Shown: positions 34,395 through 44,041, numbered from the stretch's first letter. The stretch is 64,000 nucleotides of DNA from Comamonas testosteroni (GCF_014076415.1 NZ_CP043568.1:4712001-4776000), one strand, 5' to 3'. A program made the numbers and translations. The notes: generated from the sequence alone by a model not told the origin.

Positions 34395-35422
34395 GGTTTG
34401 CGATTGCTGTCGGTCACCGCTCCACGTTCGGAGCCGCCGAGTTTCTGAAGATTCTTCCTGGCGTCATGCACCATGTTGTCAAACTGCATGCGCATGCGCT
34501 CCTGCATGCTGAGCTTGGTATAGCGACGCTCGCCTTCGCGGCTCAGCTCTTTTTGCAGCGCAAACACCGACTGCGGCCGCGAGAGCGGATCCATGGCCAT
34601 GCACCACTCCACCACCTCGATCAGATTGTCCGAATACACGCCGCGCAGCTTGTTCAAGGCAAGGGCCAGTCGGTCCTTGTCCTGACGCTGCGGAGCTTCA
34701 TTGGGCGGTATGCCCTGCATGCAGGCATAGATGCAGGCGCCAATGGCATAGATATCGGTCCAGGGACCCAGCTGGGAATCGCGCCGGTACATCTCAGGGG
34801 CAGCAAAGCCCGGCGTGTACATGGGACGAATGAAGTTGCCCTCCTTGGACAGCACTTCACGCGCCGCGCCGAAATCGATCAGCACGGCCTTGTCGTCATT
34901 GGTGATGAAGATATTGGCGGGCTTGATGTCCAGATGCAGCATCTTGTGCTGATGCACGATGCGCAGGCCGCGCAGCACCTCGTCAAACAGAGAGCGGATG
35001 GTCGACTCCCTGAACACCTTGTCGGCCTTGAGCTCGCGCGCCGTAACGATGAACTCCTGCAGGGTCGCCCCTTCCAGGTAGTTCATCACCATGTAGACGG
35101 TTTCGTTTTCGCGAAAGAAGTTCAGCACGCTCACCACGGAGGCGTGGGAAATCTGCGCCAGCGAGCGCCCTTCCTCGAAAAAGCTCTTGAGCCCGAGGCG
35201 ATACAGGGACAGTTTTTCTGGCGCCACCATGGGCTGCAGTTCGGCAGGCGCCCGAGTGGCAAGCGAAGCCGGCAGGTACTCCTTGATCGCAACCTGCTGG
35301 CCATCGGCGTCCAGAGCCAGGTAGACAATCCCGAACCCCCCCGAGGAAATCCTGCGCACCACCCGGTATCCACCTATTGTGCTGCCCGACGGTAGGGGCG
35401 CTGGCTTGGTTTTTGTAGACAT
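34391..35422 (-). CDS. Hanks-type serine/threonine protein kinase
   Basis: A 343-residue cytosolic kinase. The glycine loop GGFGIVYLA, the lysine in VAIKEYLP, the catalytic loop HLDIKPANI (Leu in place of the usual Arg, so a non-RD kinase), DFGAARE and the P+1 region TPGFAAPEMY are all in place. There is no transmembrane helix or PASTA domain. A short C-terminal region after about residue 290 is basic. It is followed by its coupled phosphatase gene and is divergent from yicC. Targets are unknown. Confidence 0.93.
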   Translation of the reverse strand: MSTKTKPAPLPSGSTIGGYRVVRRISSGGFGIVYLALDADGQQVAIKEYLPASLATRAPAELQPMVAPEKLSLYRLGLKSFFEEGRSLAQISHASVVSVLNFFRENETVYMVMNYLEGATLQEFIVTARELKADKVFRESTIRSLFDEVLRGLRIVHQHKMLHLDIKPANIFITNDDKAVLIDFGAAREVLSKEGNFIRPMYTPGFAAPEMYRRDSQLGPWTDIYAIGACIYACMQGIPPNEAPQRQDKDRLALALNKLRGVYSDNLIEVVEWCMAMDPLSRPQSVFALQKELSREGERRYTKLSMQERMRMQFDNMVHDARKNLQKLGGSERGAVTDSNRKP

Positions 35423-35496
35423 TTTTTACCGGTAAACCTCAAGGATGATACGAAACCCGGATAATCGGGAAATTGCAAGCATCCATCAAAAGTCCA

Positions 35497-36405
35497 ATGC
35501 CAGTTTACAGCATGACCGGATACGCCAGTGCCCAGCACAGCGCATCCGTTGAGGGTGGTCAAGAGTCCCAGTCCAACAGCCGTCTGGGCCTTGAGATCCG
35601 CGCGGTCAATAGCCGCTTTCTGGATTTGTCCTTCCGCCTTCCCGACGAACTGCGCGCCCTTGAACCGGCACTGCGCACCTTGCTCACCGCGCGCCTCAAG
35701 CGCGGCAAGGTGGAAGTACGAGCCGCCATCGACGTCTCCAGCAACCAATCCCTGCCCATTCCCTCGGCCACCCAGCTGCAACGCCTGGTGACGCTGCAGG
35801 ACTCGGTTCAGGCCTGGCTGCCCAAGGCACGCGACCTGTCCGTGGCCGATGTGCTGCGCCTGTGCAGCGGCACAGCCACCGCCGGCACGGACTGGAGCGA
35901 GATCGCTCCGGCCCTGGCCGAACAGGCCATCACCGAGCTGCTCGCGGCTCGCGCCCGCGAGGGTGAGCGCCTGGCCGACATGCTGCTCGACCGCATCAAG
36001 CAGCTGCGCGCGCTGGCCAAGACCGCCGTGCCGCTGGTGCCGCAACTGGTGGAACAGCAGCGTCAGAAGTTCCTTGAGCGCTGGAAAGAGGCCATGGCCC
36101 TCGGTGAAGGCTCGGTGGCCCCCGAAGCCGCCCAGGACCGTGCCCTGGCCGAAGCCACGGCCTTTGCCATCCGCATCGACGTGGCTGAAGAAGTCACGCG
36201 CCTGGGCTCTCACCTCGACGAAATCGAGCGTCTGCTCAAAAAGGGTGGCGACATCGGCAAGCGTCTGGACTTTCTGATCCAGGAATTGCACCGCGAAGCC
36301 AACACCCTAGGCTCCAAATCAGCCACGCTGGAGCTGACCCGCATCAGCGTCGACATGAAGGTGCTGATCGAGCAAATGCGCGAACAAGTGCAGAACATCG
36401 AGTAA
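35497..36405 (+). CDS. yicC: YicC-family endoribonuclease/stress protein
   Basis: A 302-residue YicC protein. The N-terminus ([13 protein letters not shown]) and C-terminus ([33 protein letters not shown]) are the diagnostic YicC_N and DUF1732 ends. Members act as RNA endonucleases and affect small RNA stability. The start at 35497 matches the family; a TTG at 35473 is unlikely. It lies 37 bp before gmk and divergent from the kinase, the common proteobacterial order. Confidence 0.92.
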   Translation: MPVYSMTGYASAQHSASVEGGQESQSNSRLGLEIRAVNSRFLDLSFRLPDELRALEPALRTLLTARLKRGKVEVRAAIDVSSNQSLPIPSATQLQRLVTLQDSVQAWLPKARDLSVADVLRLCSGTATAGTDWSEIAPALAEQAITELLAARAREGERLADMLLDRIKQLRALAKTAVPLVPQLVEQQRQKFLERWKEAMALGEGSVAPEAAQDRALAEATAFAIRIDVAEEVTRLGSHLDEIERLLKKGGDIGKRLDFLIQELHREANTLGSKSATLELTRISVDMKVLIEQMREQVQNIE

Positions 36406-36442
36406 GCAAGCCCTGAGCGTACCTACCCCGTACGCTCGATTC

Positions 36443-37096
36443 ATGCCCAAAGTCATGCCCAAAGTCATGGACCATCCCGGAAATCTATTTGTCGTGTCGG
36501 CACCCAGCGGTGCCGGCAAATCCTCTCTGGTACGCGCTCTGCGCGAATTCGACGCACGCGTCTACCCCTCCGTCTCTCACACCACGCGCGCGCCGCGCGG
36601 CCAGGAAAAACATGGCCGTGAGTATTACTTCGTCTCGGACGCCGAATTCGACGCCATGGTCGCCAACAACGGCTTTGTCGAATGGGCCAATGTGCACAGC
36701 CGCCGCTACGGCACGGCCAAGAGGTCTCTGGAAGAGCGCATCCAGAGCGGCACCGACGTGCTGCTCGAAATCGACTACCAGGGTGCATTGCAGGTCAAAC
36801 AGGCGTTTCCCAATGCCGTGCTGATCTTCATCCTGCCGCCCAGCTGGGACGAGTTGCGCGCCCGCCTGGAAAATCGCGGCGAGGACGCCCCCGAAGTCAT
36901 CGAGCTGCGCCTGAAAAACGCCGAAGAGGAAATGGCGCAGGTCGCAAAATTCGACTTCGTTATAATCAACGAACTGTTTGAGAGTGCGCTCTTTGATCTC
37001 AAGGCGATCATCCACGCGCAACGCCTCAAATATGCGGCCCAGCGGCGCCTTCGCGCCGACACCTTCGAGTCGCTCAATATCCCTGAATCCAACTGA
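36443..37096 (+). CDS. gmk: Guanylate kinase
   Basis: A 217-residue guanylate kinase (GMP to GDP). The P-loop is [11 protein letters not shown] near residue 20, with the GMP-binding [16 protein letters not shown] and the lid region following. The start is ambiguous: a 12-bp tandem duplication (ATGCCCAAAGTC twice) gives in-frame ATGs at 36443 and 36455, and a third follows at 36467 ([10 protein letters not shown]), which is the most family-like. The gene leads into rpoZ and spoT, the conserved nucleotide/stringent-response order. Confidence 0.95.
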   Translation: MPKVMPKVMDHPGNLFVVSAPSGAGKSSLVRALREFDARVYPSVSHTTRAPRGQEKHGREYYFVSDAEFDAMVANNGFVEWANVHSRRYGTAKRSLEERIQSGTDVLLEIDYQGALQVKQAFPNAVLIFILPPSWDELRARLENRGEDAPEVIELRLKNAEEEMAQVAKFDFVIINELFESALFDLKAIIHAQRLKYAAQRRLRADTFESLNIPESN

Positions 37097-37114
37097 CCGT
37101 TCCCGGAGTTCCTG

Positions 37115-37318
37115 ATGGCACGCATTACTGTTGAAGATAGCCTGGAGCAGATCCCCAACCGCTTCCAGCTCGTTTTGGCCGCGACTTATCGCGCCCGCAT
37201 GCTCAATCAAGGCCATACCCCCAAGATTGAAACCAAGAACAAGGCCAGCGTCACTGCCCTGCGTGAAATCGCAGACGGCAAGGTAGGCCTGGAAATGCTG
37301 AAGAAGGTGCCGGGTTGA
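37115..37318 (+). CDS. rpoZ: RNA polymerase omega subunit
   Basis: A 67-residue omega subunit ([28 protein letters not shown]), full length for beta-proteobacteria. It helps assemble RNA polymerase and forms part of one ppGpp site. CGGAG precedes the ATG by 6 bases. It lies between gmk and spoT, with a terminator after it. Confidence 0.97.
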   Translation: MARITVEDSLEQIPNRFQLVLAATYRARMLNQGHTPKIETKNKASVTALREIADGKVGLEMLKKVPG

Positions 37319-37350
37319 GCTGTTGCATCGCAGCACCAAAATAGACAATT

Positions 37351-37375
37351 AAGCACCGCTCGTCGGTGCTTTTTT
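37351..37375 (+). terminator. Rho-independent terminator between rpoZ and spoT
   Basis: AAGCACCG-CTCGT-CGGTGCTT followed by TTTT. It would uncouple spoT from gmk-rpoZ at least in part. Confidence 0.8.
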
Positions 37376-37422
37376 GTGCCTATCAGCTTGCACTACATAC
37401 TTGCAGGCTACATTTAAGGAAT

Positions 37423-39678
37423 ATGACAGCGGCCCAGAACTCGACGATTGCTCCTTCCTCTACGGCACCGGCCAAGCCTCAGCGCATGCCCGCTGAACAG
37501 GCTGCACGTGTGTCGGCTGCTGCTTTTGAGGGCTTGATGGAGCATCTCGGCTACCTGGATGCCGACAGCGCCGAGCGTGTGCGCCAGGCGTATGTCTACG
37601 CAGATCAAGCACATACGGATCAGTGGCGCAGCAGTGGAGACCCCTATATCACCCACCCCATCGCGGTCACGGGAATCTGCGCCAACTGGAAGCTCGATGC
37701 CCCTGCCCTGATGGCGGCCCTGCTGCATGACTCCATGGAGGATTGCGGCATCACCAAGCTGGATCTGAAGGAGCGCTTTGGCGAGGATGTGGCCGAGCTG
37801 GTGGACGGGCTGACCAAGCTGGACAAGCTGCAGTTCAATACCCGCGAGGAAAACCAGGCCGAGTCCTTTCGCAAGATGCTGCTGGCCATGGCACGCGATG
37901 TGCGCGTCATCCTGATCAAGCTGGCCGACCGCACCCACAATATGCGCACCATGAGCGACATGCCGCGCAGCAAGTGGGGCCGCATCTCGTCCGAAACGCT
38001 GGAGATCTACGCCCCCATCGCTCACCGCCTGGGTCTGAACCAGACCTATCGCGAGCTTCAGGACCTGTCGTTCAAGCATCTGCACCCCTGGCGCTATGCC
38101 ACGCTGGAAAAAGCCATCGGCCGCTCGCGTACACGCCGCCGTGATCTGGTCCATCGTGTGCAGGATGAAGTCAGCACCGCTTTTGCCACGCACAGCCTGC
38201 CGGTTCGCCTGCTGGGCCGCGAGAGCACGCTGTATTCGCTGTACCAGCGCATGCAGAAGAACCAGCTGAGCTTTGCCAAGGTCACCGACATCTACGGCTT
38301 TCGCATCATCGTCCCCAAGACGCTGGACTGCTACACGGCCCTCGGGGTGCTGCACCAGAAGTACAAGCCCATGCCGGGCCGCTTCAAGGACTACATCGCC
38401 ATCGCCAAGAGCAATGGCTACCAGTCGCTGCACACCACGCTGGTCGGCCCCTCCAGCGTCAGCATCGAATTCCAGATTCGAACGGAAGAGATGAACATCG
38501 TGGCCGAGGCCGGCGTCGCGGCCCACTGGCTGTACAAGGCGCAGCAAGGTCATGACTCCGAGCATCTGTCCACCCAGTGGCTGCAGTCCCTGCTCGACAT
38601 CCAGAACGAGACCCGTGACGCGGCGGAGTTCTGGGATCACGTCAAGGTCGATCTCTTTCCCGATGCCGTGTACGTGTTCACGCCCAAGAGCGAGATCATG
38701 GCCATGCCGCGCGGCGCCACGGTGGTGGACTTTGCCTATGCCATCCACAGCAAGATCGGGCATCGCACCACGGCAGCCAAGATCAATGACGAAGAAGTGC
38801 CGCTGCGCACCGAACTCAAGAGCGGCGATGTGGTGCAGATCATCACCTCCGAGACCTCCACGCCCAATCCGGCCTGGCTGAGTTTTGTGAAAACCGGTCG
38901 CGCGCGATCCAAGATCCGCTCCTACCTCAAGAATGCAGCCCAGACCGAAGCCGGTCAGCTCGGAGAAACGCTGCTGGCCCAGGCTCTGCGTGCCGAAGGC
39001 ATTGACAGCGTACCGTCGCAGGACGATGCCAACAAGAGCGTCTGGGACGAGATTTTGCGCATCACGGGCAACCGCACGCCCGCAGACCTCATGGTCGATA
39101 TCGGCATGGGCCGCCGCATCGCCTCGCTGGTGGCGGCGCGCATGACCGCCTTCATGACCAAGCAGGGCGTGCGCCCGGATGCCCTGCTCATCACGCAGGA
39201 GCGCTTCAACACGCACAACCGCCCCTTCCAGGGCGCGGTCACGCTCAACGGCGACGAGAGCAGTTCGGTCTATTACTCGCACTGCTGCCGCCCCGTGCCG
39301 GGCGACCCGATTCTGGGCTACCTGGGCGGCCAGGGCCTGGTCGTGCACCACGCCCACTGCAACAATGCCATCAAGCTGCGCGAAAAGGATGCCGACCGTT
39401 TCATCACGGTGGACTGGTCAGACGACATCACGCGCCTGTTCGAGGCGGGAATCGTGGTCACTGTGCAGAACAACAAGGGCGTGCTGGCCCGTGTGGCGGC
39501 CGAGCTATCAAACGCCGAAGCCGATATCGTGCGCGTCGAGATGACCGACGAAGCCGCGATCGGCACCACCGATCTGCGCTTTGTCATCTCCGTGCAGAAC
39601 AGCGTTCAGCTGGAGAATGCGCTGCGCAATCTGCGTCGCCTGCACTCGGTCATTCGCGCCAGCCGCGTCATGGCCTGA
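37423..39678 (+). CDS. spoT: Bifunctional (p)ppGpp synthetase/hydrolase SpoT/Rel
   Basis: A 751-residue RelA/SpoT homologue. The HD hydrolase domain is intact (LMAALLHDSMEDCG near residue 95 and the KLADRTHNMRTM motif), and the synthetase domain has VTDIYGFRIIV and FKDYIAIAKSNGYQSLHT. A TGS domain (VYVFTPKSEIMAMPRGATV) and a C-terminal ACT domain follow. Intact HD and synthetase motifs argue for a bifunctional enzyme rather than a RelA-type synthetase. AAGGA precedes the start at 37423; longer starts lie in the terminator. Confidence 0.95.
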   Translation: MTAAQNSTIAPSSTAPAKPQRMPAEQAARVSAAAFEGLMEHLGYLDADSAERVRQAYVYADQAHTDQWRSSGDPYITHPIAVTGICANWKLDAPALMAALLHDSMEDCGITKLDLKERFGEDVAELVDGLTKLDKLQFNTREENQAESFRKMLLAMARDVRVILIKLADRTHNMRTMSDMPRSKWGRISSETLEIYAPIAHRLGLNQTYRELQDLSFKHLHPWRYATLEKAIGRSRTRRRDLVHRVQDEVSTAFATHSLPVRLLGRESTLYSLYQRMQKNQLSFAKVTDIYGFRIIVPKTLDCYTALGVLHQKYKPMPGRFKDYIAIAKSNGYQSLHTTLVGPSSVSIEFQIRTEEMNIVAEAGVAAHWLYKAQQGHDSEHLSTQWLQSLLDIQNETRDAAEFWDHVKVDLFPDAVYVFTPKSEIMAMPRGATVVDFAYAIHSKIGHRTTAAKINDEEVPLRTELKSGDVVQIITSETSTPNPAWLSFVKTGRARSKIRSYLKNAAQTEAGQLGETLLAQALRAEGIDSVPSQDDANKSVWDEILRITGNRTPADLMVDIGMGRRIASLVAARMTAFMTKQGVRPDALLITQERFNTHNRPFQGAVTLNGDESSSVYYSHCCRPVPGDPILGYLGGQGLVVHHAHCNNAIKLREKDADRFITVDWSDDITRLFEAGIVVTVQNNKGVLARVAAELSNAEADIVRVEMTDEAAIGTTDLRFVISVQNSVQLENALRNLRRLHSVIRASRVMA

Positions 39679-39697
39679 CTTCTCTCATGCTCCGCAG

Positions 39698-39719
39698 GGC
39701 CGCCGCGGGCGGCCTTTTT
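39698..39719 (+). terminator. Rho-independent terminator after spoT
   Basis: GGCCGCC-GCG-GGCGGCC followed by TTTTT, 20 bp after the spoT stop. Confidence 0.85.
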
Positions 39720-39798
39720 CATGGGCGAAAGATTTTGTTGCATTCTGCGGGCGCTATCCCGTCATGCAACAGCCCCCAGGCCACGACAGCAAGCGACA

Positions 39799-41133
39799 AT
39801 GGCATTCATGCTCCAAACCGCACCTTCGCTTCTGAATGTCCGTCAGCCGTTGCTGATCACCGCCGTCGCAGCAGCCCTGCTCGCAGGCTGCGCCACCCGG
39901 CCCGAACCTCCAGCAGCGGCGGCGTACGAACCGGTACAGCCTGCCAAAGCAGAGCAAGCCACCGACGAAGCGGCGATGGAAAGCCCCATACAGGCCAGCA
40001 ACTTCGCGCACTGGAAGCAGGAATTTGCCCCACGCGCACGCGCAGCAGGCATTTCGGAGCGCACGCTGCGCAGCGCATTGGCCGGAGCCAAGCTGCAGCC
40101 CAGCATCGTCAAGCTCGACCGCTCACAGCCCGAGTTCACGCGCACGCCCTGGCAGTATCTGGATAGCGCCGTCTCCGCACAGCGCATCAGGACCGGCAAG
40201 CTCAAGATGCAGGAATACGTAGCCAGTCTGCAAGCGGCCAGCCAGCGATATGGCGTGCCTGCGCCCGTGATTGCAGCCATCTGGGGCATGGAGAGCAATT
40301 ACGGCAGCAACTTCGGCAGCTTCTCGGCCGTGGATGCACTGGCCACTCTCGCCTTCGACGGCCGCCGTGCCGAATGGGCGCAGAAGGAGCTGATTGCCGC
40401 GCTGCGCATCATCGACAACGGCGACATCGACGCCGCCCATATGATCAGCTCCTGGGCCGGCGCCATGGGCAACACCCAGTTTCTGCCCTCGGTCTTCCTG
40501 CAATATGCAGTCGATGCCGATGGAGACGGCCGCCGCGACATCTGGGGCTCCATGGCCGATGTGGCCGCATCCACGGCCAACTATCTTGCAAGCTCGGGCT
40601 GGAACCCCGGCGAACCCTGGGGTGTGGAAGTGCGCCTGCCAGCCGATTTCGATTACGCGCGCACCGAGCTTTCCACGCGCCAGAACAGCACTGCCTGGGC
40701 TGCAGAAGGCGTGCAAAGCGTGAACGGCCAGGCCTTGCCCGCGATGGCAGGAGCCAGCATCATTGCACCGGCCGGTGCCCGTGGTCCGGCCTTCATGGTG
40801 GGCAGCAACTTCCGCGCCATCCTGCGCTACAACAACTCCACCAACTATGCACTCGCCGTGGGCCTGCTCGCATCGCAGCTGGCAGGCAATGGAGGCGTCA
40901 GCGCCGAATGGCCGCGCGATCTCGGCGCCCTGACGCGTGAGCAGACACGGGCGCTGCAGACCGCCCTGACGCAGCTCGGCTTTGCCACCGGAGCGGCCGA
41001 CGGCGTGATGGGTCCGGCCACCCGTGCCGGACTTCGTCAGTACCAGCAGAGCCAGGGTCTGGCGGCAGACGGCTACCCCACGCTGGAGCTGCTGCAGCGC
41101 CTGCAGGCTGGCAATCAGTCTCAAAAACAATAG
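39799..41133 (+). CDS. Lytic murein transglycosylase (MltB/SltB family) with peptidoglycan-binding domain
   Basis: A 444-residue lytic transglycosylase. The leader ends in ALLAGC, so it is an outer-membrane lipoprotein. The SLT_2 domain contains the catalytic Glu in IWGMESNYGSNFG near residue 165 and the SWAGAMGNTQFLPS motif. A C-terminal PG_binding_1 domain (about 375-435: LQTALTQLGFATGAADGVMG) is present. It cleaves murein to 1,6-anhydro products during wall growth. The start at 39799 gives the lipoprotein leader; earlier starts overlap the spoT terminator. Confidence 0.92.
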   Translation: MAFMLQTAPSLLNVRQPLLITAVAAALLAGCATRPEPPAAAAYEPVQPAKAEQATDEAAMESPIQASNFAHWKQEFAPRARAAGISERTLRSALAGAKLQPSIVKLDRSQPEFTRTPWQYLDSAVSAQRIRTGKLKMQEYVASLQAASQRYGVPAPVIAAIWGMESNYGSNFGSFSAVDALATLAFDGRRAEWAQKELIAALRIIDNGDIDAAHMISSWAGAMGNTQFLPSVFLQYAVDADGDGRRDIWGSMADVAASTANYLASSGWNPGEPWGVEVRLPADFDYARTELSTRQNSTAWAAEGVQSVNGQALPAMAGASIIAPAGARGPAFMVGSNFRAILRYNNSTNYALAVGLLASQLAGNGGVSAEWPRDLGALTREQTRALQTALTQLGFATGAADGVMGPATRAGLRQYQQSQGLAADGYPTLELLQRLQAGNQSQKQ

Positions 41134-41215
41134 CTTTTAGCGCTTGTTAATCAATGATTTCAATACTGAAGCTATCCGAAATCATTGAAAACCAGGCGAG
41201 TACAGCTCACAAAAT
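41134..41215. repeat. AT-rich hairpin repeat, copy 5
   Basis: TCAATGATTTC at 41151-41161 pairs perfectly with GAAATCATTGA at 41178-41188. ATAGCTTTTAGCGCTTG precedes it and GGCGAG...AGCTC follows. The core equals that of the copy at 21410-21453. It sits between the convergent transglycosylase and greB genes. Confidence 0.65.
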
Positions 41216-41251
41216 AAAAGCGCGGCTTCCACACGGAAGCCGCGCTTTTTT
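41216..41251 (-). terminator. Strong bidirectional terminator between the transglycosylase and greB
   Basis: AAAAGCGCGGCTTCC pairs with GGAAGCCGCGCTTTT around a 4-base loop (ACAC), with A-rich and T-rich flanks on either side. It can serve both convergent genes. Confidence 0.9.
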
Positions 41252-41264
41252 GTTGCTCCTGAAC

Positions 41265-41831
41265 TCAGGATCGCGTTGTGGGCTGAGGATAGCTGACGTC
41301 CAGAATCTCCAGCATGCGCACGCCGGCCGGCGTGGGCAAGGCCACCTCGTCGCCCACACGCGCCTTGAGCAGCGCGCGCGAAACCGGGGCAATCCAGCTG
41401 ACCTGGTTCTGCGCGCTGTCCGCCTCGTCAATGCCCATGATGGTGATGGTGCGCTCCACGCCCTCGTCATCCACGTAGCTGACCGTGGCGCCGAAAAAGA
41501 CCTGGTCGCTGCCTGAGTGCACGGCAGGGTCGACGACCTCTGCGATTTCCAGTCTCTTGGTAAGAAAGCGAATGCGGCGGTCAATCTCGCGCAGGCGCTT
41601 CTTGCCATAGAGATAGTCGCCGTTTTCGGAGCGGTCGCCGTTGCTGGCCGCCCAATGCACGATCTCCACGATCTTGGGGCGCTCGTTGTCGATCAGATCC
41701 AGCAGCTCGTCCTTGATGCGCTGGTAGCCCTGTGGCGTGATGTAGTTCTTGCCGCCGGCGGGCAATGGCGGCAGAGCTCCGACGTCTTCATCGTCGTCGC
41801 CATCCGATTCTTTGGTGAAAGCCTTGCTCAT
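41265..41831 (-). CDS. greB: Transcription elongation factor GreB
   Basis: A 188-residue Gre factor that rescues backtracked RNA polymerase by stimulating transcript cleavage. The N-terminal coiled coil (ITPQGYQRIKDELLDLIDNE, then RSENGDYLYGKKRLREIDRR) carries the GreB-type YGKKRLREID motif, and the FKBP-like C-terminal domain ends in ARVGDEVALPTPAGVRMLEI. An acidic N-terminal extension (SDGDDDEDVG) is present. The start at 41831 (MSKAFTKES) is the family N-terminus. Confidence 0.94.
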   Translation of the reverse strand: MSKAFTKESDGDDDEDVGALPPLPAGGKNYITPQGYQRIKDELLDLIDNERPKIVEIVHWAASNGDRSENGDYLYGKKRLREIDRRIRFLTKRLEIAEVVDPAVHSGSDQVFFGATVSYVDDEGVERTITIMGIDEADSAQNQVSWIAPVSRALLKARVGDEVALPTPAGVRMLEILDVSYPQPTTRS

Positions 41832-41893
41832 GAGACCGATCTTCACACAGATCCTGGCCTGATCAGGCCAGGGCTCGTCAAAGCCCGGAAACG

Positions 41894-41926
41894 AAAAAGC
41901 CTCAGAACCTTGCAGTTCTGAGGCTT
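41894..41926 (-). terminator. Terminator of tRNA-Arg copy 1
   Basis: Read on the minus strand, AAGCCTCAGAAC pairs with GTTCTGAGGCTT and is followed by TTT. It lies 7 bp after the tRNA CCA end. Near-identical hairpins follow the other two tRNA-Arg copies. Confidence 0.85.
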
Positions 41927-41932
41927 GTCGTT

Positions 41933-42009
41933 TGGTGCGGCTGGCAGGAATCGAACCCACGACCCCTTGGTTCGTAGCCAAGTACTCTATCCAGCTGAGC
42001 TACAGCCGC
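41933..42009 (-). tRNA. tRNA-Arg(ACG), copy 1
   Basis: A 77-base tRNA with a 7-bp acceptor stem (GCGGCTG...CAGCCGC), anticodon loop CTACGAA with anticodon ACG, T-arm GGTTCGAATCC and an encoded CCA. It is decoded to inosine-containing ICG for CGU/CGC/CGA. An exact TATAAT box lies 11 bp upstream of the 5' end (42020-42025 on the minus strand). Confidence 0.97.
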
Positions 42010-42117
42010 TAAGCCTCGAATTATATACAGTTTTTGAAGCTCCTCGGTGAAAACCCGGATTTTTCTTCAAATGCACTAAACCACCATCAGTCCGTCAACA
42101 GCACACCTGGCAGAAAC

Positions 42118-42151
42118 GAAAAAGCCTCAGAACTTTTCAGTTCTGAGGCTT
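42118..42151 (-). terminator. Terminator of tRNA-Arg copy 2
   Basis: AAGCCTCAGAACT pairs with AGTTCTGAGGCTT around a GAAA loop on the minus strand, then TTTT. It belongs to the duplicated unit. Confidence 0.85.
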
Positions 42152-42157
42152 GTCGTT

Positions 42158-42234
42158 TGGTGCGGCTGGCAGGAATCGAACCCACGACCCCTTGGTTCGT
42201 AGCCAAGTACTCTATCCAGCTGAGCTACAGCCGC
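42158..42234 (-). tRNA. tRNA-Arg(ACG), copy 2
   Basis: Identical in sequence to copy 1 over all 77 bases, including the encoded CCA. It lies 149 bp upstream of copy 1 with its own TATAAT box (42245-42250, minus strand) and terminator, so the whole unit has been tandemly duplicated. Confidence 0.97.
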
Positions 42235-42510
42235 TAAGCCTCAAATTATATACATATTCTGGGGCTTGCAGAAAAGTCTCCCAGGATTTTCAAGTTCCGG
42301 ACGCCGCTGCGCGCGTGCAACCACATGAAAAGCCTGATTCCAAGCACATGCATATGCGCTAATCTCGAACGCTGAAACCGGTCCGCCAGCAAGCTGCTGG
42401 CGGCCTCTGCGATGCCTCGGTCATGGACCCCAAGGAACCAGACCCCGCGCGTCAGGGCAGCCGGTCGCTCCAGGCCACCACGGGCTGCGGCAGTGCATTC
42501 AGAACCATCA

Positions 42511-44034
42511 ATGACGACAGACAGAAAACAGGCCTCGCCTTCGATTCCTCCATCCGTGGCCATGTGGGAGCAGTTGTTTCGCCGCAGCGCCAGGCCCTCG
42601 CTGAGCCTGCAGGGCCAGATTCGCGAAATGCTGGTCGATGCCATCCTCACCGGCATTCTCGCGCCCGGTGATGCCATCCCCTCAAGTCGAGAGCTGGCCA
42701 AGCTGCTGGGCGTGGGCCGCATCACCGTGGTCATGGCCTACCAGCAGTTGACCGAAGAGGCCTTTTTGCTGAGCCGCGAGAGAAAAGGCCATTTCATCCA
42801 CCCCGATGTGCTGCAGGGCCGCACCGCAGAGCGCAACCCCGGCAATGTCAGGAATGCGGACGCCGAGGTGCACACGGACTGGTCTCGCCGCCTGTGGCTG
42901 CGCCCCAGCCTGCAGCGCAGCATCGTCAAGGAAGACGACTGGCAGCAGTTCCCCTATCCGTTTCTCTACGGCCAGTTCGACAAGGAGCTGTTTCCCACGG
43001 CCGCCTGGCGCGAATGCTGCCTCAAGTCCCTGGGCGTGGTGGACATCCGCATGTGGGCACCCGATCACATCACCCGCGACGACGACAGCCTCATCCAGCA
43101 GGTCCAGACCAAGATCCTGCCGCGCCGCGGCGTCTGGGCCTCACCCGACGAAATCATCATCACCGTCGGAGCCCAGCATGCGCTGTACATGGTGGCCGAT
43201 TTGCTGATGCGCGAGGGCACCTCCATCGGCATCGAAAACCCCTGCTACCCCGATGCGCGCAATATCTTCAGCAGCCGTACCTCTCAGGTCATCCCCATTG
43301 GCGTGGATGGCGATGGGCTGCCTATCGTCAATGCCATGCGCAAGCTCGAGTACCTCTACGTCACGCCCAGCCATCAGTGTCCCACCGGCGTCACCATGCC
43401 GCTGGAGCGGCGCGAAGCCTTGCTCGAGGCCGCACAGAAGCACGATCTCATCATCATCGAGGACGACTACGAAAGCGAAAGCAGCTTCGACGAACAACCC
43501 ATCCCGGCACTCAAAAGCCTGGACCGCAACAACCGCGTAATCTATATCGGCAGTCTCTCCAAGAGTCTGGCACCCGGCCTTCGCGTGGGCTATATCGTGG
43601 CCCCGCCCGAGCTGATCAAGGAGCTGCGTGCCCTGCGCCGTCTGATGATCCGCCATCCGTCCACCTTCATCCAGCGCACATTGGCCATGTTCATCTCGCT
43701 GGGCCACTACGAAGCCCAGTTGCGCCGCCTCGGTCAGGCCCAGAAAGAGCGTCATGCCGAGCTGACGGCAGCCATGGCTCGCTACCTGCCCCAATGCCGC
43801 ATCACGCCGGTACGCGGCGGCGGCTCGTGCTGGGTGCAACTGCCCGACCATGTGCCCGCGCAGGCACTGGCTCGCCAGGCCGCCGAGCACGGAGTGCTGA
43901 TCGAGCCCGGCGATGTGTTCTTCACTTCCACTAGCAACACGGGCAACTTCATTCGCCTGGGCTACCAGTCCATTCCTGCGGGACAAATCGCCCAGGGCAT
44001 CAAGGCCCTGGCAGAAGCCATGCACTGCATGTAG
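42511..44034 (+). CDS. tauR: MocR-family regulator (GntR helix-turn-helix plus aminotransferase-like domain), TauR-like
   Basis: A 507-residue MocR protein. The N-terminal winged helix (LSLQGQIREMLVDAILTGI to about residue 95) is fused to a class I aminotransferase-like PLP domain; the PLP lysine is in IGSLSKSLAPGLRVGYI near residue 350. TauR, the taurine activator, belongs to this family. The link to taurine is inferred from the locus (tauABC, xsc, pta) and from CTGGAC-type direct repeats at 47544-47576 and 49941-49973, which resemble described TauR sites. The start at 42511 (MTTDRKQASP) is chosen. An insertion sequence follows 15 bp after the stop. Confidence 0.82.
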   Translation: MTTDRKQASPSIPPSVAMWEQLFRRSARPSLSLQGQIREMLVDAILTGILAPGDAIPSSRELAKLLGVGRITVVMAYQQLTEEAFLLSRERKGHFIHPDVLQGRTAERNPGNVRNADAEVHTDWSRRLWLRPSLQRSIVKEDDWQQFPYPFLYGQFDKELFPTAAWRECCLKSLGVVDIRMWAPDHITRDDDSLIQQVQTKILPRRGVWASPDEIIITVGAQHALYMVADLLMREGTSIGIENPCYPDARNIFSSRTSQVIPIGVDGDGLPIVNAMRKLEYLYVTPSHQCPTGVTMPLERREALLEAAQKHDLIIIEDDYESESSFDEQPIPALKSLDRNNRVIYIGSLSKSLAPGLRVGYIVAPPELIKELRALRRLMIRHPSTFIQRTLAMFISLGHYEAQLRRLGQAQKERHAELTAAMARYLPQCRITPVRGGGSCWVQLPDHVPAQALARQAAEHGVLIEPGDVFFTSTSNTGNFIRLGYQSIPAGQIAQGIKALAEAMHCM

Positions 44035-44041
44035 AGGTGCC

